DNA from: Flavobacterium psychrophilum
Lineage (GTDB): Bacteria > Bacteroidota > Bacteroidia > Flavobacteriales > Flavobacteriaceae
Direction: 5' to 3'
Length of the DNA: 64,000 bases
Assembly (NCBI GenBank): GCA_945890865.1
Contig: CAMDDB010000006.1
Coordinates: forward strand, 97,085-161,084
Shown here: positions 38,993 through 47,320 of the stretch, piece after piece
How positions within the stretch are numbered: the stretch's first letter is position 1
How the letters are laid out: the number at the start of each line of letters is the position of its first letter
Notes under the pieces: model-generated
Databases searched by the model: none
What the model was told of the DNA's origin: nothing
What the model saw: the letters and a program-made list of their open reading frames with translations, nothing else
Program-made: the position numbers and the translations under genes

Positions 38993-39187
38993 TTAACTTT
39001 CTAAAGCGTCTCTCATTCCTTGAATATATGCTGCTTTTTGAATTTTAGCTCTGTTTGTCACAGAAGGCTTAATGAAAGCTTGACGGGCACGCAACTGACG
39101 AACAGTTCCTGTTTTATCAAATTTTCTTTTATAGCGCTTCAATGCTCTATCGATATTTTCTCCGTCTTTAATTGGTATAATTAACAT
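38993..39187 (-). CDS. rpsU: 30S ribosomal protein S21
   Basis: 64 aa, basic, full length (MLIIPIKDGENIDRALKRYK ... ). In Bacteroidota ribosomes bS21, with bS6 and bS18, helps hold the anti-Shine-Dalgarno tail of 16S rRNA so it cannot pair with mRNA. The gene itself carries a perfect Shine-Dalgarno, consistent with autoregulation by bS21 level reported for Flavobacterium. Confidence 0.96.
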   Translation of the reverse strand: MLIIPIKDGENIDRALKRYKRKFDKTGTVRQLRARQAFIKPSVTNRAKIQKAAYIQGMRDALES

Positions 39188-39195
39188 AATATAGA

Positions 39196-39203
39196 CACCT
39201 CCT
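39196..39203 (-). promoter_or_regulatory. Perfect Shine-Dalgarno sequence of rpsU
   Basis: AGGAGGTG on the minus strand, 8 bases before the ATG. This is the full complement of the 16S tail core, and the only strong one I noticed before a start codon in this window. Confidence 0.9.
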
Positions 39204-39216
39204 CTCGTTAAGGGTG

Positions 39217-39224
39217 CAAATGTA
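39217..39224 (-). promoter_or_regulatory. -7 promoter element for rpsU
   Basis: Minus-strand TACATTTG (TAnnTTTG) about 14 bases upstream of the Shine-Dalgarno. No clear -33 was found. Confidence 0.55.
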
Positions 39225-39259
39225 TAAAATAATTGTGAATAATAATTGAAAATCTGAAA

Positions 39260-40429
39260 TTATTTAACGGCAGGCTTATAATGTTGCTTATCTATAAGCA
39301 TCTTTGAAAGTATTTCTCTCATAATTTCAGAGGTTCCGCCTCCGATAGGTCCCAAGCGGCTGTCTCTAAATAAACGCGCCAAAGGATACTCTTCCATATA
39401 ACCATAACCTCCGAGCATTTGCAAACAACTGTAAATAGTATCGTCGGCAACTTTAGTCGATTTTAATTTGGCCATTGTGGCTTCCTTAACTACATATTCT
39501 CCTTTATCTAATCGGGCAATTGCAGCATAGTTAAAAATTTTACAGTGTTCAACTTCTGTAGCATGTTCTACTATAGTATGGCGTAACGCCTGAAATTGAT
39601 TGATTTTTTTTCCGAAAGCTTCGCGTTGTTCCATATAGTCTATGGTATATTCCAAAGCAAACTCAGCTCGAGCATGAGCATTAATAGCCATAATGAGGCG
39701 CTCAAAAGCAAAATGCTGCATAATATAAGGAAAACCACTATTGGCTTCTCCCATAAGATTATTAGCAGGTATTACTACATTATCAAAAGCAATTTCTGCC
39801 GTATCTGAAGCCCTCCATCCTAATTTATCCAATTTGGTTGCAGAAATTCCTGGTGTATTGGTATCTACTAAAAAAATACTGATGCCTTTATTACCTAATT
39901 CAGGTTGTGTTTTTGCTGCCACTATGTAATAATCGGCATAAACTCCATTGGTAATAAATGTTTTCGAACCATTAATAATGTAATTATCTTCCGATTTTGT
40001 TGCGGTAGTTCTCATACCTGCAACATCACTTCCACCAAAAGGCTCCGTGACACATAAGGCCCCTATTTTATCTCCAGTAATACTTGGCACTAAATACTCT
40101 TGTTTAATTCTTTCATCCCCTTCGGCATTCAAATGAGTCATAGCCAAATAAGCGTGTGCCCACATCGCAGCAGCAAAACCCGATGATTTAATTTTTTGAA
40201 GTTCTTCTAAAAAAATTACGGTGTAAAATAAATCCAACTGCATGCCTCCGTAGGCTTCTGGATAGTGTATGCCAAAAAAACCCATTTCGCCAAATTTTTT
40301 CCAAATGAATCGCTCAATCGTTCCTGATTTTTCCCATTTTTCAATATGAGGCACAACTTCTTTTAGTAAAAAATCACGAAAACTCGCTCTAAACAATTGG
40401 TGTTCTTCAGTGAAATATGTTGAATTCAT
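39260..40429 (-). CDS. Acyl-CoA dehydrogenase family protein
   Basis: 389 aa FAD enzyme that oxidises acyl-CoA to enoyl-CoA. Landmarks: ALCVTEPFGGSDVAGMRTTA near 129-148, YIINGSKTFITNG near 154-166, ILLDNVVIPA-type strand (AFDNVVIPANNLMG), QAFGKKINQFQALRH near 260-275, and the C-terminal MLGGYGYMEEYPLARLFRDSR followed by GGTSEIMREIL. The chain length of the substrate cannot be told. It lies 35 bases after the HhH gene. Confidence 0.92.
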   Translation of the reverse strand: MNSTYFTEEHQLFRASFRDFLLKEVVPHIEKWEKSGTIERFIWKKFGEMGFFGIHYPEAYGGMQLDLFYTVIFLEELQKIKSSGFAAAMWAHAYLAMTHLNAEGDERIKQEYLVPSITGDKIGALCVTEPFGGSDVAGMRTTATKSEDNYIINGSKTFITNGVYADYYIVAAKTQPELGNKGISIFLVDTNTPGISATKLDKLGWRASDTAEIAFDNVVIPANNLMGEANSGFPYIMQHFAFERLIMAINAHARAEFALEYTIDYMEQREAFGKKINQFQALRHTIVEHATEVEHCKIFNYAAIARLDKGEYVVKEATMAKLKSTKVADDTIYSCLQMLGGYGYMEEYPLARLFRDSRLGPIGGGTSEIMREILSKMLIDKQHYKPAVK

Positions 40430-40464
40430 GGATCTTATTTATTGGAATGTATTAGCCATTTTTT

Positions 40465-41334
40465 TTAGAATTCCAAATATAAGGCTATTATTTTTATTTT
40501 TTCGTTAGGCATTCCTTTAATTTTTGTTAAATCTGTAATGCTATTGATGCCATTGTTCATGGTTCTATACACCACAATTTCTTTGGCAAGCGCATAATTG
40601 AAATAGGGAAATTGCGCCAATTCTTTCATAGACAATTCATTAATAGCAATTTTATTAACCGATGGATTGTTCGATACAAAAAATCTTTTCCCTAAGTCTT
40701 CTAGTGCTTCAGGACGTATTCCCCACATAAATTGAAATTGTTCCAAACTCACAAACCCACCCAGCTTTTCTTTTTCAATTAGAATTTTATCGGCTAATTT
40801 TTCACCTATACCATACACTGCAATTAATTCTTCTTTGGTAGCCAAGTTGATATCCTTGCGCACAATTGCCTTAATTGGCTTTGATGCGTTAACAATAAAT
40901 GCTTTTGAACGAGTTTCGTTTTTTAAAGTTACCCATTTTGGGAATTTAAAATAAGGGGCCAAGGCTTGAAGTTTATCATCAGAAACCTGGGTTACTTGTT
41001 GAAATGCCGCAGCCGAGTTAACGTATTTGTTTTGTGCTCTGAAACGATGGAGCCTGTCTATCTCTTCTAGGGACATTCCTAATTTATACCCTTTATAGTC
41101 GGAAATAAAATTGGGATTGAATGGGTAAATCGTATCTTTCTTATGGGAAACAATTTGTTTTAAACTGTCGATTTCATTTTGAACCTGCAACCATTTCAAA
41201 TCTTCTTGCATTGGCGCATTTTGATTGGACATCAAAAAATAGCCCAATTGGGACAACAACAATAATGTTAGCAAAAAAAAGATTCCGCCTCGATGCGATT
41301 TAGAAAAAATAAAATAAGACTTGAGTTGCTTCAT
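40465..41334 (-). CDS. Membrane-anchored helix-hairpin-helix (ComEA-like) protein
   Basis: 289 aa from the ATG at 41334 (MKQLKSYFIFSKSHRGG). One membrane helix lies at about 17-36. The C-terminal half holds helix-hairpin-helix units: NLATKEELIAVYGIGEKLADKIL (read in parts) near 170-192, SLEQFQFMWGIRPEALEDLG, and a last DLTKIKGMP unit. Such motifs bind DNA backbone; ComEA relatives take part in DNA uptake. No other competence gene is nearby, so the role is open. Confidence 0.82.
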   Translation of the reverse strand: MKQLKSYFIFSKSHRGGIFFLLTLLLLSQLGYFLMSNQNAPMQEDLKWLQVQNEIDSLKQIVSHKKDTIYPFNPNFISDYKGYKLGMSLEEIDRLHRFRAQNKYVNSAAAFQQVTQVSDDKLQALAPYFKFPKWVTLKNETRSKAFIVNASKPIKAIVRKDINLATKEELIAVYGIGEKLADKILIEKEKLGGFVSLEQFQFMWGIRPEALEDLGKRFFVSNNPSVNKIAINELSMKELAQFPYFNYALAKEIVVYRTMNNGINSITDLTKIKGMPNEKIKIIALYLEF

Positions 41335-41341
41335 GGCTTTG

Positions 41342-41563
41342 CTATAAATCAAATACAGAACTACGTTTGGATCGTATCATGTCTTTTAATCTTAAAAGAA
41401 ACGCCAATGTCAAATAAAATCCAAATCCTAGTCCTACCGTAACAAAAGATATATAAATAAAAAACAATCGAACATGTGTTGCTCGCATTCCTAATTTGTC
41501 GGCTAATCTTGAGGCTACGAAGAACCCGTGTTTTTCAAAAAAATGCAATATGACTTGAACCAT
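41342..41563 (-). CDS. Short PspC-domain membrane protein
   Basis: 73 aa. FVASRLADKLGMRATHVRLFFIYISF and the following hydrophobic stretch FGFYLTLAFLLRLKD match the PspC domain of phage-shock and stress membrane proteins. It lies 7 bases before the HhH gene and 27 bases after the DUF2851 gene, so the three are probably one operon. Confidence 0.8.
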   Translation of the reverse strand: MVQVILHFFEKHGFFVASRLADKLGMRATHVRLFFIYISFVTVGLGFGFYLTLAFLLRLKDMIRSKRSSVFDL

Positions 41564-41590
41564 AATCCGTTATTTTATTCAAAATTACAA

Positions 41591-42859
41591 TTAATTTTTA
41601 AGTATTTGAAGCCCGACAGCGCATTGCAAACATTTTTTCGCTTCACAATACTCTTTTTTCAATTGTAAAAGTGCTTGAGATTCAAAAGCCGAATTGGAAA
41701 CCACACCAATTGTAGCAAAGTGATCCATAATAGCATTTTTTTCTGAAGGTAGGCTTTCCATTAAACGAAAGAATTGTTCATCATTTTGCTTTAGTCTACT
41801 CTTTTCATACGCATACTTTATTGGTAAGATAGTATTGATGAGCATTAGATTCAGAAATGAAGTCGATAAGGTACTTCGTTTTTTTTTACTCATTTTATCA
41901 AAGTTATAATGTGTAGTCCAATATGCATTGATAGAAACCGAAAGCAATGTATACATCGATGTGTGATCTGGGGCTATCATTAACTTCGAAAACAAATTGC
42001 ATTCCTTATGATACAAAGCGGCTAACTGAGCCAAGCGAATGGTAGGAAAATTATCGGGGCGGTGCTTAAAAAAGGTAACCGAGGTGAAACTATTTTTTTT
42101 CAAACCATATTTAAGACTAAGATATTCAAACTCTTGTTGAAGTCTTTTTGCATATTCATCTTGAAAATCTTGATCCAGTAGATTGGCTTGACCATACAAC
42201 AAAGCTTCTAATGCGTGTAACGAATTTGTTTCTTTTCGAATCACAGCAAATGGTATGCTGTTTGCCACCGCTAAAAAATGGGCACCATTGCTATTCAATC
42301 CAAAATTCTTTGCCAACAATTGAAACAAAACAGCCTCCCAATCATTATTTGAGGCGCGTAACAAGTCCTCAATTTCTAATGCTTTGCGTTCCATGCGCTC
42401 GATAAACAATCGGGTAAGCCATTGTTTAATTATGAAATCGGGAATCGAAGCAATTTCGTTTTCACAATAGATCCATCTTTTTTGCTGGAGTAAGGTTTGA
42501 TAACCTTGCACTAGCGTTATAGGGACATACTTATTTAATTCCAAGGTGGGTATTTCGGAATTGTCATTTCTAAAGATCGGTGTGTCGTGCTCCCAAACTA
42601 CATGCAAAATCACAGAATCATAGGCCGGGTCTTTTTCGTGGTGGTGCAGATACCAATCGGAGGATTTAAGATGAATTTCAATATTCCCAGCCCATTTTTG
42701 ATTTCCAATAATGAGTTGGGCATTAAAAAAATCGGGACCCGCTAATTGTAATAATTGTCCGGAGTTGAGTATCTGAATCGATTCTCCAGTAGTGGTTTTT
42801 AAATGAGTGACCGCAAATTTTTTATGCTGCCAAACGTGGTGCAAAAAATCTTCTTTCAT
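41591..42859 (-). CDS. DUF2851 family protein
   Basis: 422 aa, no signal peptide. The opening FLHHVWQHKKF and the GPDFFNAQLIIG / WAGNIEIHLKSSDWYLHHH block match the DUF2851 family found in Bacteroidota, whose function is not known. The GxDFxxA and ExHxxSxDW arrangement looks like a possible metal-dependent active site, which is inference. A cysteine cluster (CEAKKCLQC) lies at the C-terminus. Confidence 0.85.
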   Translation of the reverse strand: MKEDFLHHVWQHKKFAVTHLKTTTGESIQILNSGQLLQLAGPDFFNAQLIIGNQKWAGNIEIHLKSSDWYLHHHEKDPAYDSVILHVVWEHDTPIFRNDNSEIPTLELNKYVPITLVQGYQTLLQQKRWIYCENEIASIPDFIIKQWLTRLFIERMERKALEIEDLLRASNNDWEAVLFQLLAKNFGLNSNGAHFLAVANSIPFAVIRKETNSLHALEALLYGQANLLDQDFQDEYAKRLQQEFEYLSLKYGLKKNSFTSVTFFKHRPDNFPTIRLAQLAALYHKECNLFSKLMIAPDHTSMYTLLSVSINAYWTTHYNFDKMSKKKRSTLSTSFLNLMLINTILPIKYAYEKSRLKQNDEQFFRLMESLPSEKNAIMDHFATIGVVSNSAFESQALLQLKKEYCEAKKCLQCAVGLQILKN

Positions 42860-42965
42860 TTTGTGTGGCGTATATCGTTGAATATCAAAAGTAAAAAAAA
42901 TTATTTAATCAATTGATAAAAAATAGTTTCATTCTTCAATAGGTGTACCCCATTTATTAGTGCAT

Positions 42966-42997
42966 AAAAAAAGATGTTACTAGAACATCTTTTTTTT
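42966..42997 (-). terminator. Terminator after the cysteine/cystathionine synthase gene
   Basis: AAAAAAAGATGTT / AACATCTTTTTTT with loop ACTAG; about 40 bases after the stop of the gene ending at 43037. Confidence 0.8.
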
Positions 42998-43036
42998 ATT
43001 TATTGCTTTAGGTGAATCTCTTTGAAAACTCTTCCC

Positions 43037-44398
43037 CTATTTAATGGAACCAATAATATCGTATTTGGTAATGATGTGGTATTTGCCTTTTCCAAGATCT
43101 ATTAATACTGCTTGATTGTCTTTGGTAATCAAGCGAGAAACATCTTCTACAGGAGTTTCGCTTTTAACAACAGGAAATGGTTTTCCCATGACTTCGCGAA
43201 TGGGGCGCTCTGCCGTATTTTTATCAGAAATAAAGCTTTGAAACAAATCGGATTCGTCCACTGAACCTACAAAACCAGAAGTATCCATCACTGGAATTTG
43301 TGAGATTTTATATTTTCGCATGCGCTCGATGGCATGTGAAACCAATTCTTCTGTTCTAACAACCACTAATGGCTTATCCAAATGTTCTTTAATCAAGTCT
43401 TCTGCTGTAGTAATTTCTTCTTCTAAAAATCCACGTTCGCGCATCCAATCATCATTAAACATTTTTCCTACATAACGACTTCCTGAATCATGAAATAAAA
43501 CAACCACTACATCTTCAGGTTTAAAATGATCTTTCAGTTGCAACAATCCCTTCACGGCAGCACCAGCCGAGTTTCCTACAAAAATTCCTTCTTCTAATGC
43601 AATTTTTCGGGTATAAACCGCAGCGTCTTTATCGGTCACTTTAGTAAATCCATCGATTAATGAAAAATCAACATTTTTAGGTAAAATATCTTCCCCAATT
43701 CCTTCCGTAATGTAGGAATAGATTTCGTTCTCATCAAAAATACCTGTTTCGTGGTATTTTTTAAAAACGGAACCATAAGTATCAATTCCCCAAATTTTGA
43801 TATTCGGATTTTTTTCCTTTAAATATTTGGCCACTCCCGAAATTGTACCTCCTGTTCCAACACCAACGACAAAATGTGTAATTTTCCCTTCGGTTTGTTC
43901 CCAAATTTCGGGTCCTGTTTGCTCATAATGGGCAATGGCATTACTTGGATTGTCGTATTGGTTCACATACCAAGAATTTGGAATTTCTTCGCCTAATTTT
44001 TTAGAAACCGAATAATACGATCGCGGATCGGTAGGTTCTACATCGGTAGGACATACAATTACTTTTGCTCCTACAGCCCGAAGAATATCAGATTTTTCTT
44101 TTGATTGTTTGTCTGTTATAACAAAAATACATTTGTACCCTTTTACTATAGCTGCTAAGGCCAAGCCCATGCCCGTATTTCCAGAAGTTCCTTCAATAAT
44201 GGTTCCTCCGGGCTGTAAACGTCCATCAGCTTCGGCGTCTTCAACCATTTTAACTGCCATGCGATCTTTTACCGAATTCCCTGGATTGAAAGTTTCTACT
44301 TTTGCCAAGACTAATGCATTCACTTCAGCTGTAACTTTATTCAATTGGACTAACGGAGTGTTTCCTATGGTCTCTAAAATATTTTTTGCGTATTTCAT
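43037..44398 (-). CDS. PLP-dependent cystathionine beta-synthase / cysteine synthase with CBS domain pair
   Basis: 453 aa. The catalytic part (about 1-320) has the PLP lysine in FNPGNSVKDRMA (near 43), the substrate loop EGTSGNTGMGLA near 69-80 and the phosphate-binding GVGTGGTISGVAKYL near 176-190. The C-terminal 120 residues form a pair of CBS domains, a regulatory module that binds adenosyl ligands in some family members. The layout matches cystathionine beta-synthase, but sequence alone does not separate it from O-acetylserine sulfhydrylase. It has its own promoter and terminator. Confidence 0.88.
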   Translation of the reverse strand: MKYAKNILETIGNTPLVQLNKVTAEVNALVLAKVETFNPGNSVKDRMAVKMVEDAEADGRLQPGGTIIEGTSGNTGMGLALAAIVKGYKCIFVITDKQSKEKSDILRAVGAKVIVCPTDVEPTDPRSYYSVSKKLGEEIPNSWYVNQYDNPSNAIAHYEQTGPEIWEQTEGKITHFVVGVGTGGTISGVAKYLKEKNPNIKIWGIDTYGSVFKKYHETGIFDENEIYSYITEGIGEDILPKNVDFSLIDGFTKVTDKDAAVYTRKIALEEGIFVGNSAGAAVKGLLQLKDHFKPEDVVVVLFHDSGSRYVGKMFNDDWMRERGFLEEEITTAEDLIKEHLDKPLVVVRTEELVSHAIERMRKYKISQIPVMDTSGFVGSVDESDLFQSFISDKNTAERPIREVMGKPFPVVKSETPVEDVSRLITKDNQAVLIDLGKGKYHIITKYDIIGSIK

Positions 44399-44447
44399 TG
44401 TACTGGATTTCGGATAATCTTATTTTCAGATGATATAATATGATTGG

Positions 44448-44478
44448 CAAAGATAGGATGAAAAATACGAATACAAAA
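44448..44478 (-). promoter_or_regulatory. Promoter of the cysteine/cystathionine synthase gene
   Basis: Minus-strand TTTTG (44478-44474), 18-base spacer, TATCTTTG (44455-44448); about 50 bases before the ATG at 44398. Confidence 0.65.
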
Positions 44479-44494
44479 CTAAAAATAACTCATA

Positions 44495-46426
44495 CTATTT
44501 GAAGAAATTCCATTCCAATCCAAATCGAATCATAAAATCACGATACGGATAATTGGGTGCCGAATAATAGTTATAACCTGTCATAGCCGAATTAAAATGT
44601 TCTGCTTTTAAGAACAAACGGGTTTGACGAATGCGTGCATTGACAAAAAAATCAAGCAGTGGAAAAGCACCAATTTTAGTTTCATTTTGAATATAAAACT
44701 CGCCGAGCAACGGATTGTAATCATTGGCATAGTATTTTGTAAAATAATTAGCCGTAAGCCCTACTTGCAACAACATAGCCCTTTTAAAAACATAATCGGT
44801 GAAATAAAGCGTGTTTCTTGTGGTTAGCTGTGGCACATTGACAATAGGGCTGGATTGATCAACATTTTGATACAACACGGTATTGTCTAATGCTAATTTC
44901 CAAAATTTGATTTCTTTATTGGCTTTAACCGAAAGGTAATTGATCGTTTTATCATATTGCACCGGCGCAACAAGTAAAGAGGTAATATCATTTGAAGTAT
45001 TGTCAAAATACAAATAATCAGTTAGCACTTTATATTGTGCCGAAAAATTGATCCATTTAGAATTGGCAGTAAGCGTCAACTGGTTGGTTTTTTCGGATTT
45101 AAAATTATGATACCAATTGTATGCTAAATAATCACTTTGATACAGGGTATAATTTAAATTGGGTAAACTATTTTGTTTTTGATAGTTCAGTTTGAACTGT
45201 AGGGCATCGTTTACCTTATATGCTGTATTAATTTCAATAGTTGAAATAGCATGATTACTTATGGCTTGAGACACGTTAAATTGAGCAGTTAGTTTATCGG
45301 CAAAATAGGTATAATTACCTCCTATTGTATTGATTCTATCTGCTATTGCATTTGGAACTAAAACATTTCCTGTGGCACCATACACTAAACTATCATAATA
45401 GTAATTGTAGTTATGATCTTCTACAAAAAAAGTTACATCACCGTAATTCTTAGTTTTATAAGCTACCCCAAGTTTGTTGTATAAATGATTATAACGGGTC
45501 TTGTTGTTTATACTATTTGAAAAAGAGGTTCCATAACGGTTACTCACCGTGGGCTGTTTAAATTCAAAAAATTTATATTCTTGATTGAATTGATGCAAAA
45601 AAACTAAACTATTAGGATTGTCTTTACTCAATTTAAAGGAATGATCGATGAAAAAGCGATTGCCTTTGAGCATCGAACTTGCATCTTCAAAATAAACCTC
45701 GATGGCATCCCTTTGGTTAAAATTGGGATCACCCGACTCAAATTGAGACACATCAATAATTCCACCATTTTCTTGATTGAAAAGATCTTGGCCTGTAAAA
45801 TGGGTATTGAGAATATAGCGTTTATCTTTTGTAAAATAGCTGGTAGTAAATCTGAAATTTCCCGAACTTGATAAATAATTTACATAATCACCCAGGGAAC
45901 GTAACCCTTTATAGGCAATAGAGAAATTTAAATTAGGTTTTGTGTTTACAGTCAAAAAAGCATCTAAAGACTGGCCTTGTTCCATAACTGTTTTATAATA
46001 CAAATCGGTCAAAGGGGTAGGAACCGAGTAGTATTTGATATCATTAGTCTCTAAGTAATTGAAATGTTTTGCCAAAAAACCAAAACTTGGCATCGATGAT
46101 TTTTTAAATAACCCAAAATCTAAGGTAGTGTAGGTTTGTCCTTCGTTTGAAAAGGGCAATAAACCAAAAAGGTCTTTACGAAGCAAATTATATCGGTACT
46201 CACTCTTTAGATTTAGTGTAGTATCTACATAGGTAGAATCTTTTTGTAAGGTATAGAATTTATAGAAGTCGATAGGCGGCTTTTTTTCATTCTTATCGGA
46301 AGTCTCTGAAGTGGGACCATCAAGTTTAGCATTGGTTACCCCAAAACCTTCACCTCTTAAAGAATTCTTTTGAGCATAAGAAAAATTAATTCCAATGAAG
46401 ACAAAAAATAATACATATCGAATCAT
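44495..46426 (-). CDS. Putative porin family outer-membrane protein
   Basis: 643 aa from the ATG at 46426; a TTG three codons upstream also keeps the frame open. The signal peptide ends FSYAQK. After a short low-complexity linker come family-like segments (PIDFYKFYTLQKDSTYVDTT, KDLFGLLPFSNEGQTYTTL) and then alternating aromatic beta-strands ending FGLEWNFFK, with a terminal aromatic typical of outer-membrane barrels. It resembles the Bacteroidota putative porin family; the solute is unknown. Confidence 0.8.
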   Translation of the reverse strand: MIRYVLFFVFIGINFSYAQKNSLRGEGFGVTNAKLDGPTSETSDKNEKKPPIDFYKFYTLQKDSTYVDTTLNLKSEYRYNLLRKDLFGLLPFSNEGQTYTTLDFGLFKKSSMPSFGFLAKHFNYLETNDIKYYSVPTPLTDLYYKTVMEQGQSLDAFLTVNTKPNLNFSIAYKGLRSLGDYVNYLSSSGNFRFTTSYFTKDKRYILNTHFTGQDLFNQENGGIIDVSQFESGDPNFNQRDAIEVYFEDASSMLKGNRFFIDHSFKLSKDNPNSLVFLHQFNQEYKFFEFKQPTVSNRYGTSFSNSINNKTRYNHLYNKLGVAYKTKNYGDVTFFVEDHNYNYYYDSLVYGATGNVLVPNAIADRINTIGGNYTYFADKLTAQFNVSQAISNHAISTIEINTAYKVNDALQFKLNYQKQNSLPNLNYTLYQSDYLAYNWYHNFKSEKTNQLTLTANSKWINFSAQYKVLTDYLYFDNTSNDITSLLVAPVQYDKTINYLSVKANKEIKFWKLALDNTVLYQNVDQSSPIVNVPQLTTRNTLYFTDYVFKRAMLLQVGLTANYFTKYYANDYNPLLGEFYIQNETKIGAFPLLDFFVNARIRQTRLFLKAEHFNSAMTGYNYYSAPNYPYRDFMIRFGLEWNFFK

Positions 46427-46482
46427 AGGGAACAAAATTATGTAAAATTAATGGAATTAAAAAAAATACATTAAAGAGCAAA

Positions 46483-46511
46483 AAAAAGCCAGTGTAAAAC
46501 ACTGGCTTTTT
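46483..46511 (-). terminator. Terminator of the SusC/SusD/lipoprotein operon
   Basis: AAAAAGCCAGTG / CACTGGCTTTTT, 12-bp perfect stem, loop TAAAA, with T runs on both sides; 17 bases after the lipoprotein stop. Confidence 0.85.
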
Positions 46512-46527
46512 GAGAAGATTAGTACAA

Positions 46528-47286
46528 TTATAGTGTAAATGTATGACTTCTAGAAGTGGTAAAATTACCTGGTAAACTAGCAATTGTAGTTCCATTCGCT
46601 TTTAAAACGTATGAACCAACCACTGTTGCACTGGTTACCATTCCATCACCAAAAAGATCACGGATCGTGAAGGTATAAACACCATTAGGTATACAGAAAA
46701 TAAAATTCTTAACCGGTTGTAAAGCATTTGTTGCGGTGTCAGTATAAGGACCACCACTAGCTACAATTACGTTAGAAGCATTTTTGATATCCCAAGTAAT
46801 TTCACTACCCCAACGATCTAAGATAAGATCAAAAGTAACTGTATTCAAAGGACAATTCTCTCTAACATTAACTGTTAAAGCGCTTCCAGCATATAAACCG
46901 TCTTCTGCTACTAAATTTAAAACAATAGTTTTAGCTAAACTTAAATTTAATCCAACACCTCTAGCAGTGATTGTAAGCAATCCTTCGTTTGAATTAGCAG
47001 GAATCGTAACTGTTGCAGGAACTGTATAATTAGCAGCAAGCATTGTTGATGTAGCAGCAACACTTACATTATATGTTCTAGCAGAACCCGATTTTTTTGA
47101 AGAGTATACTTTAACATCTGTAGATAAAGTTGCCCCTGGGTTTACTGAAATGTTTTTTACTTTTGTTTCAAAAGTCACATAATTAAAAGGTGATGATGTA
47201 GAATTATCTTCTTGAGTACAACCTTGAATTACAAATGACAAAGAAAGAAACAAAACAAAAAATCTTGATAATTTAATTAATTTCAT
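46528..47286 (-). CDS. Lipoprotein of a SusCD operon with Calx-beta-like and C-terminal DRWGSE domain
   Basis: 252 aa. A lipobox (VIQGC, Cys near 23) predicts a surface or outer-membrane lipoprotein. Residues about 35-135 look like a Calx-beta/Ig-type sandwich (YTVPATVTIPANSNEG). The C-terminal part (about 145-252) has LDRWGSEITWDI, CIPNGVYTFTIRDLFGDGM and a final beta-strand, a module also seen attached to secreted Bacteroidota peptidases. By position it could be the SusE/F-like ligand-binding partner; the ligand is unknown. Confidence 0.75.
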   Translation of the reverse strand: MKLIKLSRFFVLFLSLSFVIQGCTQEDNSTSSPFNYVTFETKVKNISVNPGATLSTDVKVYSSKKSGSARTYNVSVAATSTMLAANYTVPATVTIPANSNEGLLTITARGVGLNLSLAKTIVLNLVAEDGLYAGSALTVNVRENCPLNTVTFDLILDRWGSEITWDIKNASNVIVASGGPYTDTATNALQPVKNFIFCIPNGVYTFTIRDLFGDGMVTSATVVGSYVLKANGTTIASLPGNFTTSRSHTFTL

Positions 47287-47320
47287 AACTTATTTTGTTT
47301 ATAAATTTTTAATGGACTAA

